Source: Rufibacter roseolus | Lineage (GTDB): Bacteria > Bacteroidota > Bacteroidia > Cytophagales > Hymenobacteraceae | NCBI RefSeq assembly: GCF_017916365.1 | Contig: NZ_JAFMSU010000001.1 | Location: 1,364,001-1,428,000, forward strand | DNA: 64,000 nucleotides | Direction of reading: 5' to 3' | Shown: positions 9,679 through 18,534 of the stretch, piece after piece | How the letters are laid out: every line of letters begins with the position of its first letter | Position numbering within the stretch: position 1 is the first letter of the stretch | Notes under the pieces: model-generated | Told to the model about the DNA's origin: nothing | What the model saw: only the letters and a program-made list of their open reading frames with translations | Databases searched by the model: none | Made by a program: the position numbers and the translations under genes

Positions 9679-10888
9679 CCAATCCCTTACCGCTCCCATG
9701 ATTTCCCCCGAAGTACAAGCCGTTAAGATTCTTTTGGTAGATGACAAACCAGAGAACCTGGTCAGCCTGGAGAGCTTGCTTTACAAGGAGGAGGAGGGGA
9801 TTACCTACCTTTTTGCCGAGTCTGGCGAAGAGGCCCTGAAAATAGCCTTGCAGGAAGAACTGGCCCTCATCTTACTGGACGTGCAGATGCCCGGTATGAA
9901 CGGCTACGAGGTGGCCCGCTACCTGCGCGATATCTCCAAAACAAGGGACATTCCCATCATCTTCGTGACCGCCATTGACGAGCAGGATACCCACGTGATA
10001 GAAGGCTTTGAGGCCGGCGCGGTAGATTTCCTGTTTAAGCCCCTGCACCCGTACATCACCAAAGCCAAAGTCTCGGCTTTTGTCAAGTTCTTCCTGCAAA
10101 GGAAAGACCTGGAGAAAGCGAATAAGCTGGCCCTGGAGATGAACCAGGAACTGGAGGAACGGGTGAAAGAACGCACGAAAGAGTTAACCCGGGTAAACAG
10201 AGACCTGGATAACTTTGTCTATACCGCCTCGCATGACCTGCGAGCGCCCATCCACAACATAGAAGGGCTCATGGCCGCCTTGCAGGATACGCTGCAGGAA
10301 GACACCATTAACCGCGAGGAAGTAGCGCCTATCCTGGAAATGATCAACAACTCGGTGGACCGTTTTAAGGCTACTTTACAGGATTTAACCGAAATCGCGA
10401 AGGTGCAATATGAAGCGGCCGGCAAAAACACCGTGCGCTTTGACGAACTCCTGACCGATGTGAAAGTACACATCAAAGACCTGATAGAAAGCGCTCACGC
10501 CACCATCACCGCCGATTTCTCCCAGGCCCCGGAAATCTTCTTCTCCAGGAAAAACCTGCGGAGCGTTCTGTACAACCTGGTCTCCAACTCCATTAAGTAT
10601 AGATCACCGGAACGCGCGCCAGAAATACAGGTGACGACCACCAAGGTAGATTCCTACACGCTTTTGACTGTGCAGGACAACGGCCTCGGGCTAAAGAATG
10701 AAGACAAAGAAAAAGTATTCGGCATGTTCCAACGCGTACACCTGCACGTGGAGGGAACAGGCGTGGGCATGGCCATCGTAAAAAGGATAGTGGAGAACTG
10801 CGATGGTAAAATTGAGTTCGAGAGTGAGTTAGGCCAGGGCACCGTCTTTAACGTGTATCTGAAGGAAACACCCAACGGCAACTGCTAG
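9668..10888 (+). CDS. Response receiver-histidine kinase (REC-HisKA-HATPase)
   Basis: A 406-residue cytoplasmic protein with no membrane helix. A receiver (ILLVDDKPENL, phospho-acceptor Asp71 in LLDVQMPGMNGYE) is joined by a helical linker (ELEERVKERTKELTRVNRDLDNF) to a histidine kinase core with His189 in TASHDLRAPIHNIEG, an N-box (LYNLVSNSIKYR) and ATP-lid boxes (DNGLGL, GTGVGMAIV). It is the last of four overlapping genes. The arrangement suggests it receives phosphate from, or competes with, the large hybrid kinase and then acts on an output outside the window. Confidence 0.92.
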   Translation: MTTDQSLTAPMISPEVQAVKILLVDDKPENLVSLESLLYKEEEGITYLFAESGEEALKIALQEELALILLDVQMPGMNGYEVARYLRDISKTRDIPIIFVTAIDEQDTHVIEGFEAGAVDFLFKPLHPYITKAKVSAFVKFFLQRKDLEKANKLALEMNQELEERVKERTKELTRVNRDLDNFVYTASHDLRAPIHNIEGLMAALQDTLQEDTINREEVAPILEMINNSVDRFKATLQDLTEIAKVQYEAAGKNTVRFDELLTDVKVHIKDLIESAHATITADFSQAPEIFFSRKNLRSVLYNLVSNSIKYRSPERAPEIQVTTTKVDSYTLLTVQDNGLGLKNEDKEKVFGMFQRVHLHVEGTGVGMAIVKRIVENCDGKIEFESELGQGTVFNVYLKETPNGNC

Positions 10889-10895
10889 AGCAAGC

Positions 10896-11465
10896 CTATT
10901 GTAGCGTGCCGGAGAGCATACCCACCAATTCTTTTTGAAGGTCCTCGCCTTTGTTTGCGTTGTACCAGTTCTGGATCTCAACTTTTATTTTCTCGAACGG
11001 GGCTTTCTCCTTCTTCATTTGGGTAAATACCAGCTGGCAGTCTGCGGGGCGCGGCCCCCAAGTTCCCAGATCATTTCCTTCCTGGTTCCGGATGATTAGT
11101 TTCGGGATGGACCTTGTGCCATTGGTAAGGTATTCCTCAATCCTGAAGGGGGCCGCATCCCTTAGCTCGTAGGAAACCGATATAAGTGCATTCTTCCGCG
11201 CTATCATCTCTATGAAGGGGATATTATGGGCCGCATCGCCGCACCAGGGCTCCGTGATCACAATCCAGTTCTGAGGCCGGTCTATTTTGCCTACAACCTC
11301 CAGGATCTCCTCAGATAGCTTCCCTGTCTTGAACCAGCGGTTCATGCGTGCCCAGTTCAAATTTGTGTAATCCAGGTAATCCGGATTGTCATAGGGTGGC
11401 TGCTGTTCTGCGGCATCTTTTTCCAGAATACCTTTAAAGTATGCGCTGTATTCCTGATAGTTCAT
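10896..11465 (-). CDS. Thioredoxin-fold protein with a single-cysteine WCGDA motif
   Basis: A 189-residue protein beginning at the ATG at 11465 (MNYQEYSAYFKGIL). The frame stays open further upstream to 11555, but those residues look non-coding. Residues ~75-165 resemble a thioredoxin fold: TEPWCGDAAHN at the active-site position, a cis-Pro strand (RSIPKLIIRN) and a C-terminal helix. The second cysteine of CxxC is replaced (C-G-D-A), so classic disulfide exchange is unlikely. Bacteroidota have a family of such thioredoxin family proteins with this motif. It converges with the kinase operon only 7 bases away. Function unknown; no signal peptide, so cytoplasmic. Confidence 0.8.
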   Translation of the reverse strand: MNYQEYSAYFKGILEKDAAEQQPPYDNPDYLDYTNLNWARMNRWFKTGKLSEEILEVVGKIDRPQNWIVITEPWCGDAAHNIPFIEMIARKNALISVSYELRDAAPFRIEEYLTNGTRSIPKLIIRNQEGNDLGTWGPRPADCQLVFTQMKKEKAPFEKIKVEIQNWYNANKGEDLQKELVGMLSGTLQ

Positions 11466-11799
11466 GGCCTTTGTTTTTGGTAAAGATGACGGAAGCCGTC
11501 GCCGTTTCTCCTGATTACTTGTGAAACGAGCCTGGCTGCTGCGTCCGCTTCCCATATATAAGTAAATTCTCCGGTAAATTAACTTATTAATAATTCACAA
11601 TTCGTCTTCGTCTAGCCCTGGATAGAATCCAAATATTCTAATAACAACCAGTTTTATAAGAGTGTTTAATCAACTGGTGTCCCCGATAGGTCTGTGGTAG
11701 TGGAGACAGTGATTTAACCTTAGCTCAGGTAAGAAGACCAGGCCTGTCTATTTTTAGCTTGTTTTCAGGAAAGTAGCCTCAAACCATGGTGAGGTGTTT

Positions 11800-12888
11800 T
11801 TAAGCGGTTTGCTGAGCAACACTTTTGGGTGCTTCCTTTTTGAGGTGTCTCTTTAAGTTGGAAATCGGTAGTTCAAAAAACTTCCAGGAAAGCCAGGCAA
11901 GCAGGAAAAGCAGAACCAAATTCTCTGATAGGAAGAAGTAGAAGTTTCCCTTGATTTCCTGAGGAAGGGGTAGGGCTTTGTTGAAGCTGTGCAGTAACCT
12001 TGCGCTATGATTGAATACGGTGACATGGTAGAGGTAAATGCCGTAGCTTATCTTCCCCATCAGGAGCAGAGCCCTATTTTGAAAAATCCAGGTTAGTTTT
12101 TCGTTTCCGGTATCTCCCACGCTTAAGAAATAGGCTATTGCCCAGGATACAACCAGAGCTACCAAGGTTCTGTGGTGGGGCGAAGGAAAGTCTCCCCATA
12201 GGTTCTGGCCTGCAATGACCAGGATGCTGAACGGGCCAAGCACACGAAGCGCTTTGTACACCGTAGGGAAAATCTGGTTCTTCTCTACCACTACCCAGGC
12301 CAGGAACGCGCCTATCCCCAAGGCATCAAAGCAGGTCTGGGGTAAAATCCAGAGGAATTCTAAATCTGGGGTAAGTTTCTGACTTATGATTCCTGCAAGA
12401 ATAAACGAGACGATGGTGTGCGATAAGAACTTCTTAGGAATAAAGAGGATGATCAGCGGCCAGAAAAGATAGAACTGTTGCTCCACCGACATGGACCACA
12501 GGTGCCCCAGTTCTCCCCAATACTTGTTACTGTACATGTCAAAGTTGGCGGTGAAGTTAAGGTAACTGCTGTACCGGGGAACGGAGTTTGGCTCCAGTAC
12601 ATAGGTCAAGAGGAGCGTGAGGTAGTAGGCCGGGAAAATCCTCAGGGCTCTTTTAAGGAAAAAATCAGAGAAGACTTTTCCTTTATGGGTGCTACTGACT
12701 TCGGCTCTTCTCCTGTCTTTCAACAAGATCATCGTGATAAGGAACCCACTAATGGTAAAAAAGATATCTGGCGCGAAAATGATTAAGGATAACTGATGGA
12801 GGAGGGTGTCAGCGGGCAGGCAATGGTTGCAGAGAACAAAGAAAATAGCGATGGCCCTTAATGAGTCTAACTGCTTGATGTATCCCAT
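11800..12888 (-). CDS. Acyltransferase family 3 (OafA/YrhL-like) membrane protein
   Basis: A 362-residue multi-pass membrane protein. It starts with the family signature YIKQLDSLRAIAIFFVLCNHCLP and continues with DIFFTISGFLI, LKRALRIFPAYYLTLLL and LGHLWSMSVEQQFYLFWP, all typical of acyltransferase 3. About ten membrane helices are visible. A GGGAG ribosome-binding site precedes the ATG. Members O-acylate surface polysaccharides or lipids using acyl-CoA; the acceptor here is unknown. It stands alone between the thioredoxin-like gene and a ~970-base gap. Confidence 0.9.
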   Translation of the reverse strand: MGYIKQLDSLRAIAIFFVLCNHCLPADTLLHQLSLIIFAPDIFFTISGFLITMILLKDRRRAEVSSTHKGKVFSDFFLKRALRIFPAYYLTLLLTYVLEPNSVPRYSSYLNFTANFDMYSNKYWGELGHLWSMSVEQQFYLFWPLIILFIPKKFLSHTIVSFILAGIISQKLTPDLEFLWILPQTCFDALGIGAFLAWVVVEKNQIFPTVYKALRVLGPFSILVIAGQNLWGDFPSPHHRTLVALVVSWAIAYFLSVGDTGNEKLTWIFQNRALLLMGKISYGIYLYHVTVFNHSARLLHSFNKALPLPQEIKGNFYFFLSENLVLLFLLAWLSWKFFELPISNLKRHLKKEAPKSVAQQTA

Positions 12889-13859
12889 AAGCTCCCATAA
12901 TTAGAAGTTAATTACCTTACTCTGTTAGCAAGAATTCAAAAGCTTCTGATGCTTTCTGATCCGCATATTGATCTGGTGTTTTAACTCCATTTAGGGGAAT
13001 CAAGGCCATAAACGTTTGTCTATTGCGTTAAATCACCTTCAGTAACCAGACTGCTATGGTTTAGAAAAACAAAACTGCTGGGGGATTGTCTTGCTAAGTT
13101 ATATTCTGTGTTGGTAAGATGCAATACTGTTGTGTTAAATACTTACTTCTAGCTAAACAGCCAATTTGTATTGTTTACCAAGGATGGCAGGCAGAAAACT
13201 ATGGGTTGGCTTTTACTTGAGGATTCTTGTTTCGCTACTTTCCTTAAGGGCTCTGGCTTTCGTTTTTAGGTGTAGTGATCAGAAGTTGGTCTAAACTGAT
13301 GGACTACCTGGTGCTTAGGGGATAGATAAGGACAACAAAAACGCCCCGTAACAGCTAGTTACAGGGCTTCTCTTAAGATTGGTGGAGATGAAGAGAAGGC
13401 AGATGCTCCGTGTAAGAAAGAGATCGTTAACATCTGCGGCGTCTCGCCTAACGGCGTGATAAAGCCAGGGAGTCCTAATCGCAACCATGTCATAGATAAT
13501 TCCAGCCTGGCTGCGCCTTGTCATAATTCATTTTAGCCATCTATGCCAACAGAGTGGTTAGGTTTTCAACTCCAGAAAACTACCTCCATCAGGAGCTCAC
13601 ATATTAGTGTTAAAGTATTGCAATCCGGCGAAATCAGACCCCTCCGGTCAAATCCAAAGCCTTCCAATCGAGTAGTCATACCCCCGCCTATTAAATACAA
13701 ACCTTGCGTCCGTAGGTCTCAAGTGATTTATTGTAGCCTTATCTACAGCCATAAAACCATCTGTCTCCAAGTTTGGTAGATATTGATGGCTTCTGTTTAA
13801 GTTGACAGGAACCACTACGCGGTAGATGAATAGCGAATTAATAAACTCTTTGGATGTTT
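12889..13859. other. Gene-free stretch with a minus-strand terminator-like hairpin and ssrA-like sequence
   Basis: No convincing gene was found in these ~970 bases. Short open frames at 13315-13524 (minus) and 13543-13779 (plus) have no recognisable family, no ribosome-binding site and unusual composition. The one clear structure is the hairpin at 13343-13367 with nearby sequence resembling the 3' end of ssrA (listed separately). Confidence 0.6.
13338..13390 (-). repeat. ssrA-3'-end-like sequence: terminator hairpin plus acceptor-end match
   Basis: GCCCCGTAAC (13343-13352) pairs with GTTACAGGGC (13358-13367) with one mismatch and, read on the minus strand, is followed by GTTTTTG. At 13382-13390 lies GTGGAGATG. 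The ssrA gene at the other side of the mannan PUL has the same two pieces (hairpin from 32211, GTGGAGATG from 32254) at nearly the same spacing (41 against 43 bases). The T-arm is not conserved, so this is at best a decayed copy. Confidence 0.35.
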
Positions 13860-14732
13860 TTAGATGAAAACTCGGGAGCCAGAATAATTTTGCCTAAACT
13901 CTTTGGGAGTGCAGCCATTCTTTCGTTTAAAGATTCTGTTGAAGTAAGAAAGATTGTTGAAGCCACATTTTAAGGCAACCTCTGCTATGGTCACCGTAGT
14001 GTTGATTAGCATACGGGAAGCATGCCCTAATCTAATCTCATTTAGGCTTTCTATGAAGGTTTTACCTGTTCTTTTTTTGATAAAACGACTAAAGGAAACC
14101 TCTGGCATGTTTACCACCTTTGCTGCATCACCTAGTGATAACTCTTTGTCATAATAAGCCTGCATAAACTCGAACACTTTCTCAATCCTGCGGCTATAGT
14201 AGTTAGATTGATCAGATGAGAAAGAGCTGTTGGAGAGCGTTCGCATGTTCCGGGAAATGGATAGATCATGTAAAATGGAAATTAGCTCCAACACTGAGTC
14301 AAATCCTCTTTTTTGGGTTAGCGCCTCCAACCTGGGCTTAAAAGCTTTGCAGGTTTCATCAGAGAACGAGACGCCTTTACTTGCTCGCTCTAAAAGTGTT
14401 CTGATAAAGATGAGTTGATTGCGGCGCAAAAATTTGTCATCAAACAAGTCCCGATGAAATTGGATTGTGATTTCCGTGATTTCTTTGCCTTTGCATTGGT
14501 GCGTAAACCAACCATGAGGTAGGTTGCTTCCCACTAACACCAGTTCATAATCATTAATGGACTCTACATTGTCTCCTACAATCCTTCTAGCTCCAGCTGC
14601 ATTGTAGATGAAGTTCAACTCAAAGTCTTCATGGTAATGAAGCGGAAAATTAAACTCACTCTTCACCCTAGGAAACAGGGTAAAACAATCATACTGTGTT
14701 AGTGGAGTTATCTCGTGATAAATGGCACCCAT
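13860..14732 (-). CDS. AraC-family transcriptional regulator of the mannan locus
   Basis: A 290-residue regulator. The N-terminal cupin-like domain (residues ~25-100; FNFPLHYHEDFELNFIYNAAGARRIVGD) would bind a ligand. The C-terminal ~100 residues hold two helix-turn-helix units (LSLGDAAKVVNMPEVSFSRFIKKRTGKTF and TIAEVALKCGFNNLSYFNRIFKRKNGCTPKEFR), the standard AraC/XylS DNA-binding region. It is transcribed away from the symporter operon, with a 658-base regulatory gap between them. One copy of the recurring TGATAAAATA element lies 52 bases upstream of its start. It probably senses a manno-oligosaccharide and controls both PUL operons. That role is inferred from position and repeated sites. 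Confidence 0.93.
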   Translation of the reverse strand: MGAIYHEITPLTQYDCFTLFPRVKSEFNFPLHYHEDFELNFIYNAAGARRIVGDNVESINDYELVLVGSNLPHGWFTHQCKGKEITEITIQFHRDLFDDKFLRRNQLIFIRTLLERASKGVSFSDETCKAFKPRLEALTQKRGFDSVLELISILHDLSISRNMRTLSNSSFSSDQSNYYSRRIEKVFEFMQAYYDKELSLGDAAKVVNMPEVSFSRFIKKRTGKTFIESLNEIRLGHASRMLINTTVTIAEVALKCGFNNLSYFNRIFKRKNGCTPKEFRQNYSGSRVFI

Positions 14733-14784
14733 GCTTCTTTAAAGTTAGCTCAATAGATGAGTGTGTAAAATAAATATGGTATTA

Positions 14785-14800
14785 TGATAAAATAGTATCA
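14785..14800 (+). promoter_or_regulatory. Putative AraC operator, copy 1
   Basis: TGATAAAATAGTATCA is an interrupted palindrome (TGATA, 6 bases, TATCA). It lies 52 bases upstream of the araC-type start codon. On the plus strand a near-match to the -7 box (TAAATTTTG) begins 37 bases after the element start, the same offset as at the two clear promoters. Confidence 0.55.
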
Positions 14801-14976
14801 ATTGGTGCAGGGGTGAATTCTTAAATTTTGCTCTAAAAGTTATCCATCGTAGAGTAAAGCAGCCACTACAAGATTTTGCCCATAATTGTGATTTGCATAA
14901 TGGAAGAGCTTTGATATGGTGCCCTAGGTACTTTATTAGGCAAAATTACAACAAACTTAGGGTGTTATTTTATTAT

Positions 14977-14990
14977 TGATAAAATGATTT
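14977..14990 (+). promoter_or_regulatory. Putative AraC operator, copy 2 (partial)
   Basis: TGATAAAATGATTT shares the first half of the element but not the second. It sits inside a longer inverted repeat (ATTTTAT, tattg, ATAAAAT). No -7 box lies at the expected distance, so it may be an auxiliary site. Confidence 0.4.
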
Positions 14991-15066
14991 CCAATGTCAC
15001 CTCCGGAACACTGCCCTGAAAGTAAATGAATTTCTAGTGTAAAAATTGCTTCAATATAGTCTCAGA

Positions 15067-15120
15067 GTTATTAATTGATAAAAAAGTATTAATAACTAGA
15101 TTGAAAGCTATATACTTTTG
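15067..15120 (+). promoter_or_regulatory. Operator copy 3 and promoter of the symporter-phosphorylase-epimerase operon
   Basis: The element TGATAAAAAAGTATTA (15076-15091) is embedded in a perfect 9-bp inverted repeat, GTTATTAAT at 15067-15075 and ATTAATAAC at 15088-15096. The Bacteroidota -7 box TACTTTTG (TAnnTTTG) is at 15113-15120, 37 bases after the element start. No good -33 TTG element is at standard distance, as expected for an activator-dependent promoter. Confidence 0.7.
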
Positions 15121-15186
15121 TGAAGGACGTATGAAGCTCCTCAAAGCTTATGATAAGAGGGCGGTACTGTTCTCCTGCATCAACGC

Positions 15187-15221
15187 AAGGCGCTAAGCAG
15201 CCAAGGGGTATTCAGCGCCTT
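15187..15221 (+). promoter_or_regulatory. Leader hairpin upstream of the symporter gene
   Basis: AAGGCGCT (15187-15194) and AGCGCCTT (15214-15221) can form an 8-bp stem in the predicted transcript leader, followed closely by a T-rich run (CATTTTTAAA). It could be an attenuator or a stability element. Only the pairing is seen directly. Confidence 0.4.
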
Positions 15222-15257
15222 TAAGACATTTTTAAATACAAGGCTTAGGCGCTCGCC

Positions 15258-15272
15258 GGTATTATTTTATCA
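15258..15272 (-). promoter_or_regulatory. Putative AraC operator, inverted copy
   Basis: On the minus strand this reads TGATAAAATAATACC, matching the first 13 positions of the plus-strand copies. It lies downstream of the predicted symporter start site, where a bound regulator could repress or loop. Confidence 0.45.
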
Positions 15273-15390
15273 AAGCTGTTGGCTTGAAGCTCAGGTTGAT
15301 AGATCTGATTTCAATAAGCGCAAGAGAAAGTAAGCCGCCTAATAGGCAGACAGTGACACATGTGTTTCAAACTAATCTTATTAACTTATT

Positions 15391-17262
15391 ATGAAACTAA
15401 CCGCGCTTGACCTCGGGATCATCTTCGTCTACCTCTTTGCGGTGGCGGCCATCGGGCTGGTGCTGCAGAAGCGGGCCAGGGCCAACAAGGAGGCGTACAT
15501 GCTGGGCGGCAACACGCTGCCCTGGTACGCGCTGGGCCTCTCCAACGCCTCGGGCATGTTCGACATCTCCGGCACCATGTGGATGGTGATGCTGGGCTTC
15601 GTCTACGGCCTGAAGAGCGTCTGGATCCCCTGGCTGTGGCCCTCCTTCAACCAGGTCTTCCTGATGGTGTTCCTGGCCGCCTGGCTGCGCCGCTCCAACG
15701 TGGCCACGGGCGCCGAGTGGATGCTCACCCGTTTCGGCCGGGGCCGCGACTCGAACAGGTCCCACGCCATCGTGGTGGCCTTCGCCCTTTTGAGCTGCCT
15801 GGGCTTCCTGGCGTACGGCTTCATCGGGCTGGGCAAGTTCGTGGAGATCTTCGTGCCGTGGTCCGCGGTGCAGCCCTACGTGCCGTTCACTATCCCGGCG
15901 GAGTTCGTGCCCCACTTCTACGGCATGCTCTTCACCTGCTTCGCCGTGTTCTACTCGGTGCTGGGCGGCATGGCCAGCATCGTCTGGGCCGACGTGCTAC
16001 AGTACGCCATCATGACGGCCGCCTCCGTGGTGGTGGCCGTGCTGGCCATGGACAACCTGGACACCGCCCCCTTGAACGTGCCGGAAGAGTGGAGGACGCC
16101 TTTCTTCGGGGCCACCCTCGACATGGACTGGACCGGCATCATCGACGACGTGAACGCCAAGGTCCGGTCGGACGGCTACTCGCTCTTCGGGGTCTTCTTC
16201 TCGCTCATGGTCTTCAAGGGCGTCCTGGCCAGCCTGGCCGGGCCCACGCCCAACTACGACATGCAGAAGATCCTCTCGTCCCGCTCCCCGCAGGACGCGG
16301 CCAAGATGAGCGCCTTCGTCTCGGTGGTGCTCATCCCCACGCGCTACCTCATGATCATGGGTTTCACCGTGCTGGCCATCCTCAACTATGATCAACTGGA
16401 CCTGCAGTCGGCCTCCGGCATCGACTTCGAGCGGATCCTGCCGGCCGCCATCCAGCGGTTCGCGCCCACGGGCGTGATGGGCCTGATCCTGGCCGGCCTC
16501 TTGGCCGCCTTCATCGGCACCTTCGCCGGCACGCTCAACGCCGCCCAGGCCTACCTGGTGAACGACGTGTACCTCAGGTACGTCAACCCCGGGGCCGGCA
16601 ACGCCACGGTGACCCGCATGAACTACGGCACCGGCGTGGTGGTGGTGCTGGTGAGCATGGCCCTGGGCTTCCTGGCCAAGGACGTGAACAGCCTGCTGCA
16701 GTGGATCGTGGCGGGGCTGTACGGCGGCTACATCTCGGCGAACGTGCTCAAGTGGTACTGGTGGCGCTTCAACGCCAGCGGCTTCTTCTGGGGCATGCTG
16801 GCGGGCATCATAGCCGCTTTAGTCTTCCCCTACTTCACCGAAGGGCTGGACCTCTACTACTTCCCGTGGCTGCTCCTGATCTCCCTGGCCGGCAGCATCG
16901 TCGGCACCTACCTGGCCCCGCCCACCGACATGGAGACCCTGAAGGGCTTCTACCGCAGCGTGCGCCCCTGGGGCTTCTGGGGGCCCGTGGCCCAGCAGGT
17001 GAAGGCCGAGGACCCCTCCTTCGCGGAGAACAGGGACTTCGGGCTGGACATGTTCAACGTGGTCATCGGGGTGGTGTGGCAGATGAGCCTCACGCTCCTC
17101 CCCATCTACCTCATCCTGACCATGTACACCGAGCTGATGGTGACAGGCGGCATTATGCTCGCGTGCAGCGCCGTCCTGAAGAAGACCTGGTGGGACAGGC
17201 TGCCCCATGACGGCGACTCGGTGGCCGCCACCCTCAAACGCAAATTAGTCTCTGTTTCCTGA
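15391..17262 (+). CDS. Sodium:solute symporter (SSS family), probable manno-oligosaccharide transporter
   Basis: A 623-residue inner-membrane protein with about 14 helices. It has SSS-family features: an N-terminal DLGIIFVYLFAVAAIGLVL helix, the RANKEAYMLGGNTLPWYALGLSNASGMFDISG block and a glycine-rich core. It is first in an operon with a GH130 phosphorylase and an epimerase. In Bacteroides fragilis the same three functions form the cytoplasmic part of the beta-mannan pathway, so mannobiose or longer manno-oligosaccharides are the likely cargo. Codon use is striking: almost every third position is G or C, unlike the PUL genes after it. An AT-richer tail (AAACGCAAATTAGTCTCTG) occurs only at the 3' end. 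Confidence 0.92.
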   Translation: MKLTALDLGIIFVYLFAVAAIGLVLQKRARANKEAYMLGGNTLPWYALGLSNASGMFDISGTMWMVMLGFVYGLKSVWIPWLWPSFNQVFLMVFLAAWLRRSNVATGAEWMLTRFGRGRDSNRSHAIVVAFALLSCLGFLAYGFIGLGKFVEIFVPWSAVQPYVPFTIPAEFVPHFYGMLFTCFAVFYSVLGGMASIVWADVLQYAIMTAASVVVAVLAMDNLDTAPLNVPEEWRTPFFGATLDMDWTGIIDDVNAKVRSDGYSLFGVFFSLMVFKGVLASLAGPTPNYDMQKILSSRSPQDAAKMSAFVSVVLIPTRYLMIMGFTVLAILNYDQLDLQSASGIDFERILPAAIQRFAPTGVMGLILAGLLAAFIGTFAGTLNAAQAYLVNDVYLRYVNPGAGNATVTRMNYGTGVVVVLVSMALGFLAKDVNSLLQWIVAGLYGGYISANVLKWYWWRFNASGFFWGMLAGIIAALVFPYFTEGLDLYYFPWLLLISLAGSIVGTYLAPPTDMETLKGFYRSVRPWGFWGPVAQQVKAEDPSFAENRDFGLDMFNVVIGVVWQMSLTLLPIYLILTMYTELMVTGGIMLACSAVLKKTWWDRLPHDGDSVAATLKRKLVSVS

Positions 17263-17313
17263 ACCATCACCGGCTGCAGATCACAGAGCCGACACCATTA
17301 TACCATTTTCCCC

Positions 17314-18534
17314 ATGAAGAATACCTTCCAGATAAGACAGAAAGAGTTGGAGCAGTTCCAGGCCGAGCTGACCGCCAGAAAGAACGAGAGGCAGCCCCTG
17401 GGCAACGGCATCTACGACCGATACAAACATCCTATTTTAACGAACCAGCACGCCCCGCTCGCCTGGCGCTACGACCTGAACCCTGAGACCAACCCGTACT
17501 TCATGGAACGCATCGGGGTGAACGCCGTGTTCAACGCGGGGGCCATCAAACTGGACGGCAGGTACCTGGTGGTGGCCCGGGTGGAGGGCCACGACCGCAA
17601 GTCCTTCTTCGCCGTCGCCGAGAGCCCCAACGGCGTGGACAACTTCCGCTTCTGGGAGAAGCCCATCACAATGCCCGAGACCGGTGAGCCGGACGTGAAC
17701 GTGTACGACATGCGCCTGACCCAACACGAGGACGGCTGGGTCTACGGCCTGTTCTGCACCGAGCGCAAGGACCCGGACGCTAAGCCCGGCGACGAGTCCT
17801 CGGCGGTGGCCCAGTGCGGCATCGCCCGCACCCGCGACCTCATCGCCTGGGAGCGCCTGCCCGACCTGAGGTCCACCTCGCCCCAGCAGCGCAACGTGGT
17901 GCTGCACCCCGAGTTCGTCCACGGCAAGTACGCCCTCTACACCCGTCCGCAGGATAGCTTCATCGAGGCCGGTAGCCGCGGCGGCATCGGCTGGGGCCTG
18001 ACGGATTCCATGGAGAACGCCGCGGTGGACGACGAGGCCATCATCGACCCGAAGGCCTACCACACCGTCTACGAGGTGAAGAACGGACAGGGCCCGGCCC
18101 CGCTCAAGACCGACAAAGGCTGGCTGCACCTGGCCCACGGCGTCCGCAACACCGCCGCCGGCCTCAGGTACGTGCTCTACCTGTTCCTCACCGACCTGCA
18201 GGACCCATCAAAAGTCATCGCCAAGCCGGGCGGGTTCTTCCTCGCGCCCGAGGGCGAGGAAAGGGTGGGCGACGTCTCGAACGTGGCCTTCGCCAACGGC
18301 TGGATCCTGGACGGGGACGGCACGGTGTTCCTCTACTACGCCTCCTCCGACACCCGCACCCACGTGGCCACTTCCACCCTGGAGCAACTCCTGGACTACG
18401 TTTTGAACACCCCCGCCGACGGGCTCCGCTCGGCCGCCTCCGTGGAGCAGATCAACCAACTGGTGGACAGGAACAAGGCTTATATCCAAAGCAAGAAGCA
18501 CGCGATGGCCCCTGAACTGAACGGCGCGAACTGA
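17314..18534 (+). CDS. GH130 4-O-beta-D-mannosyl-D-glucose phosphorylase
   Basis: A 406-residue cytoplasmic enzyme of glycoside hydrolase family 130. It would split mannosyl-beta-1,4-glucose with phosphate into mannose 1-phosphate and glucose. The family's catalytic aspartate is placed at Asp132 in VNVYDMRLT. Other family marks are [48 protein letters not shown] and the C-terminal [16 protein letters not shown]. Length fits mannosylglucose phosphorylases (about 390-400 residues). The next gene, the epimerase, starts on its stop codon (TGATG at 18532-18536), so the two are translationally coupled. It shares the GC-rich codon use of the operon. Assignment to this activity rather than mannooligosaccharide phosphorylase rests on recalled similarity and context. 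Confidence 0.93.
   Translation: MKNTFQIRQKELEQFQAELTARKNERQPLGNGIYDRYKHPILTNQHAPLAWRYDLNPETNPYFMERIGVNAVFNAGAIKLDGRYLVVARVEGHDRKSFFAVAESPNGVDNFRFWEKPITMPETGEPDVNVYDMRLTQHEDGWVYGLFCTERKDPDAKPGDESSAVAQCGIARTRDLIAWERLPDLRSTSPQQRNVVLHPEFVHGKYALYTRPQDSFIEAGSRGGIGWGLTDSMENAAVDDEAIIDPKAYHTVYEVKNGQGPAPLKTDKGWLHLAHGVRNTAAGLRYVLYLFLTDLQDPSKVIAKPGGFFLAPEGEERVGDVSNVAFANGWILDGDGTVFLYYASSDTRTHVATSTLEQLLDYVLNTPADGLRSAASVEQINQLVDRNKAYIQSKKHAMAPELNGAN

Larger units (their letters stand above)
14733..15390. other. Regulatory intergenic region between araC-type gene and symporter operon
   Basis: This AT-rich 658-base stretch has no gene. It holds four copies of the TGATAAAATA-type element (14785, 14977, 15076 and, inverted, 15258-15272), a likely promoter at 15113-15120 and a hairpin in the predicted leader. 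The symporter mRNA would therefore have an untranslated leader of roughly 260 bases. Confidence 0.7.

Noticed and set aside
13382..13530. Possible tRNA or second tmRNA gene on the minus strand ending in CATCTCCACCA
   Set aside because: No T-arm with a TTCGA loop and no cloverleaf can be drawn, so only a decayed 3'-end match is reported.
13315..13779. Two short open frames between the acyltransferase and the AraC-type gene
   Set aside because: No family, no ribosome-binding site, and one overlaps the terminator-like hairpin.
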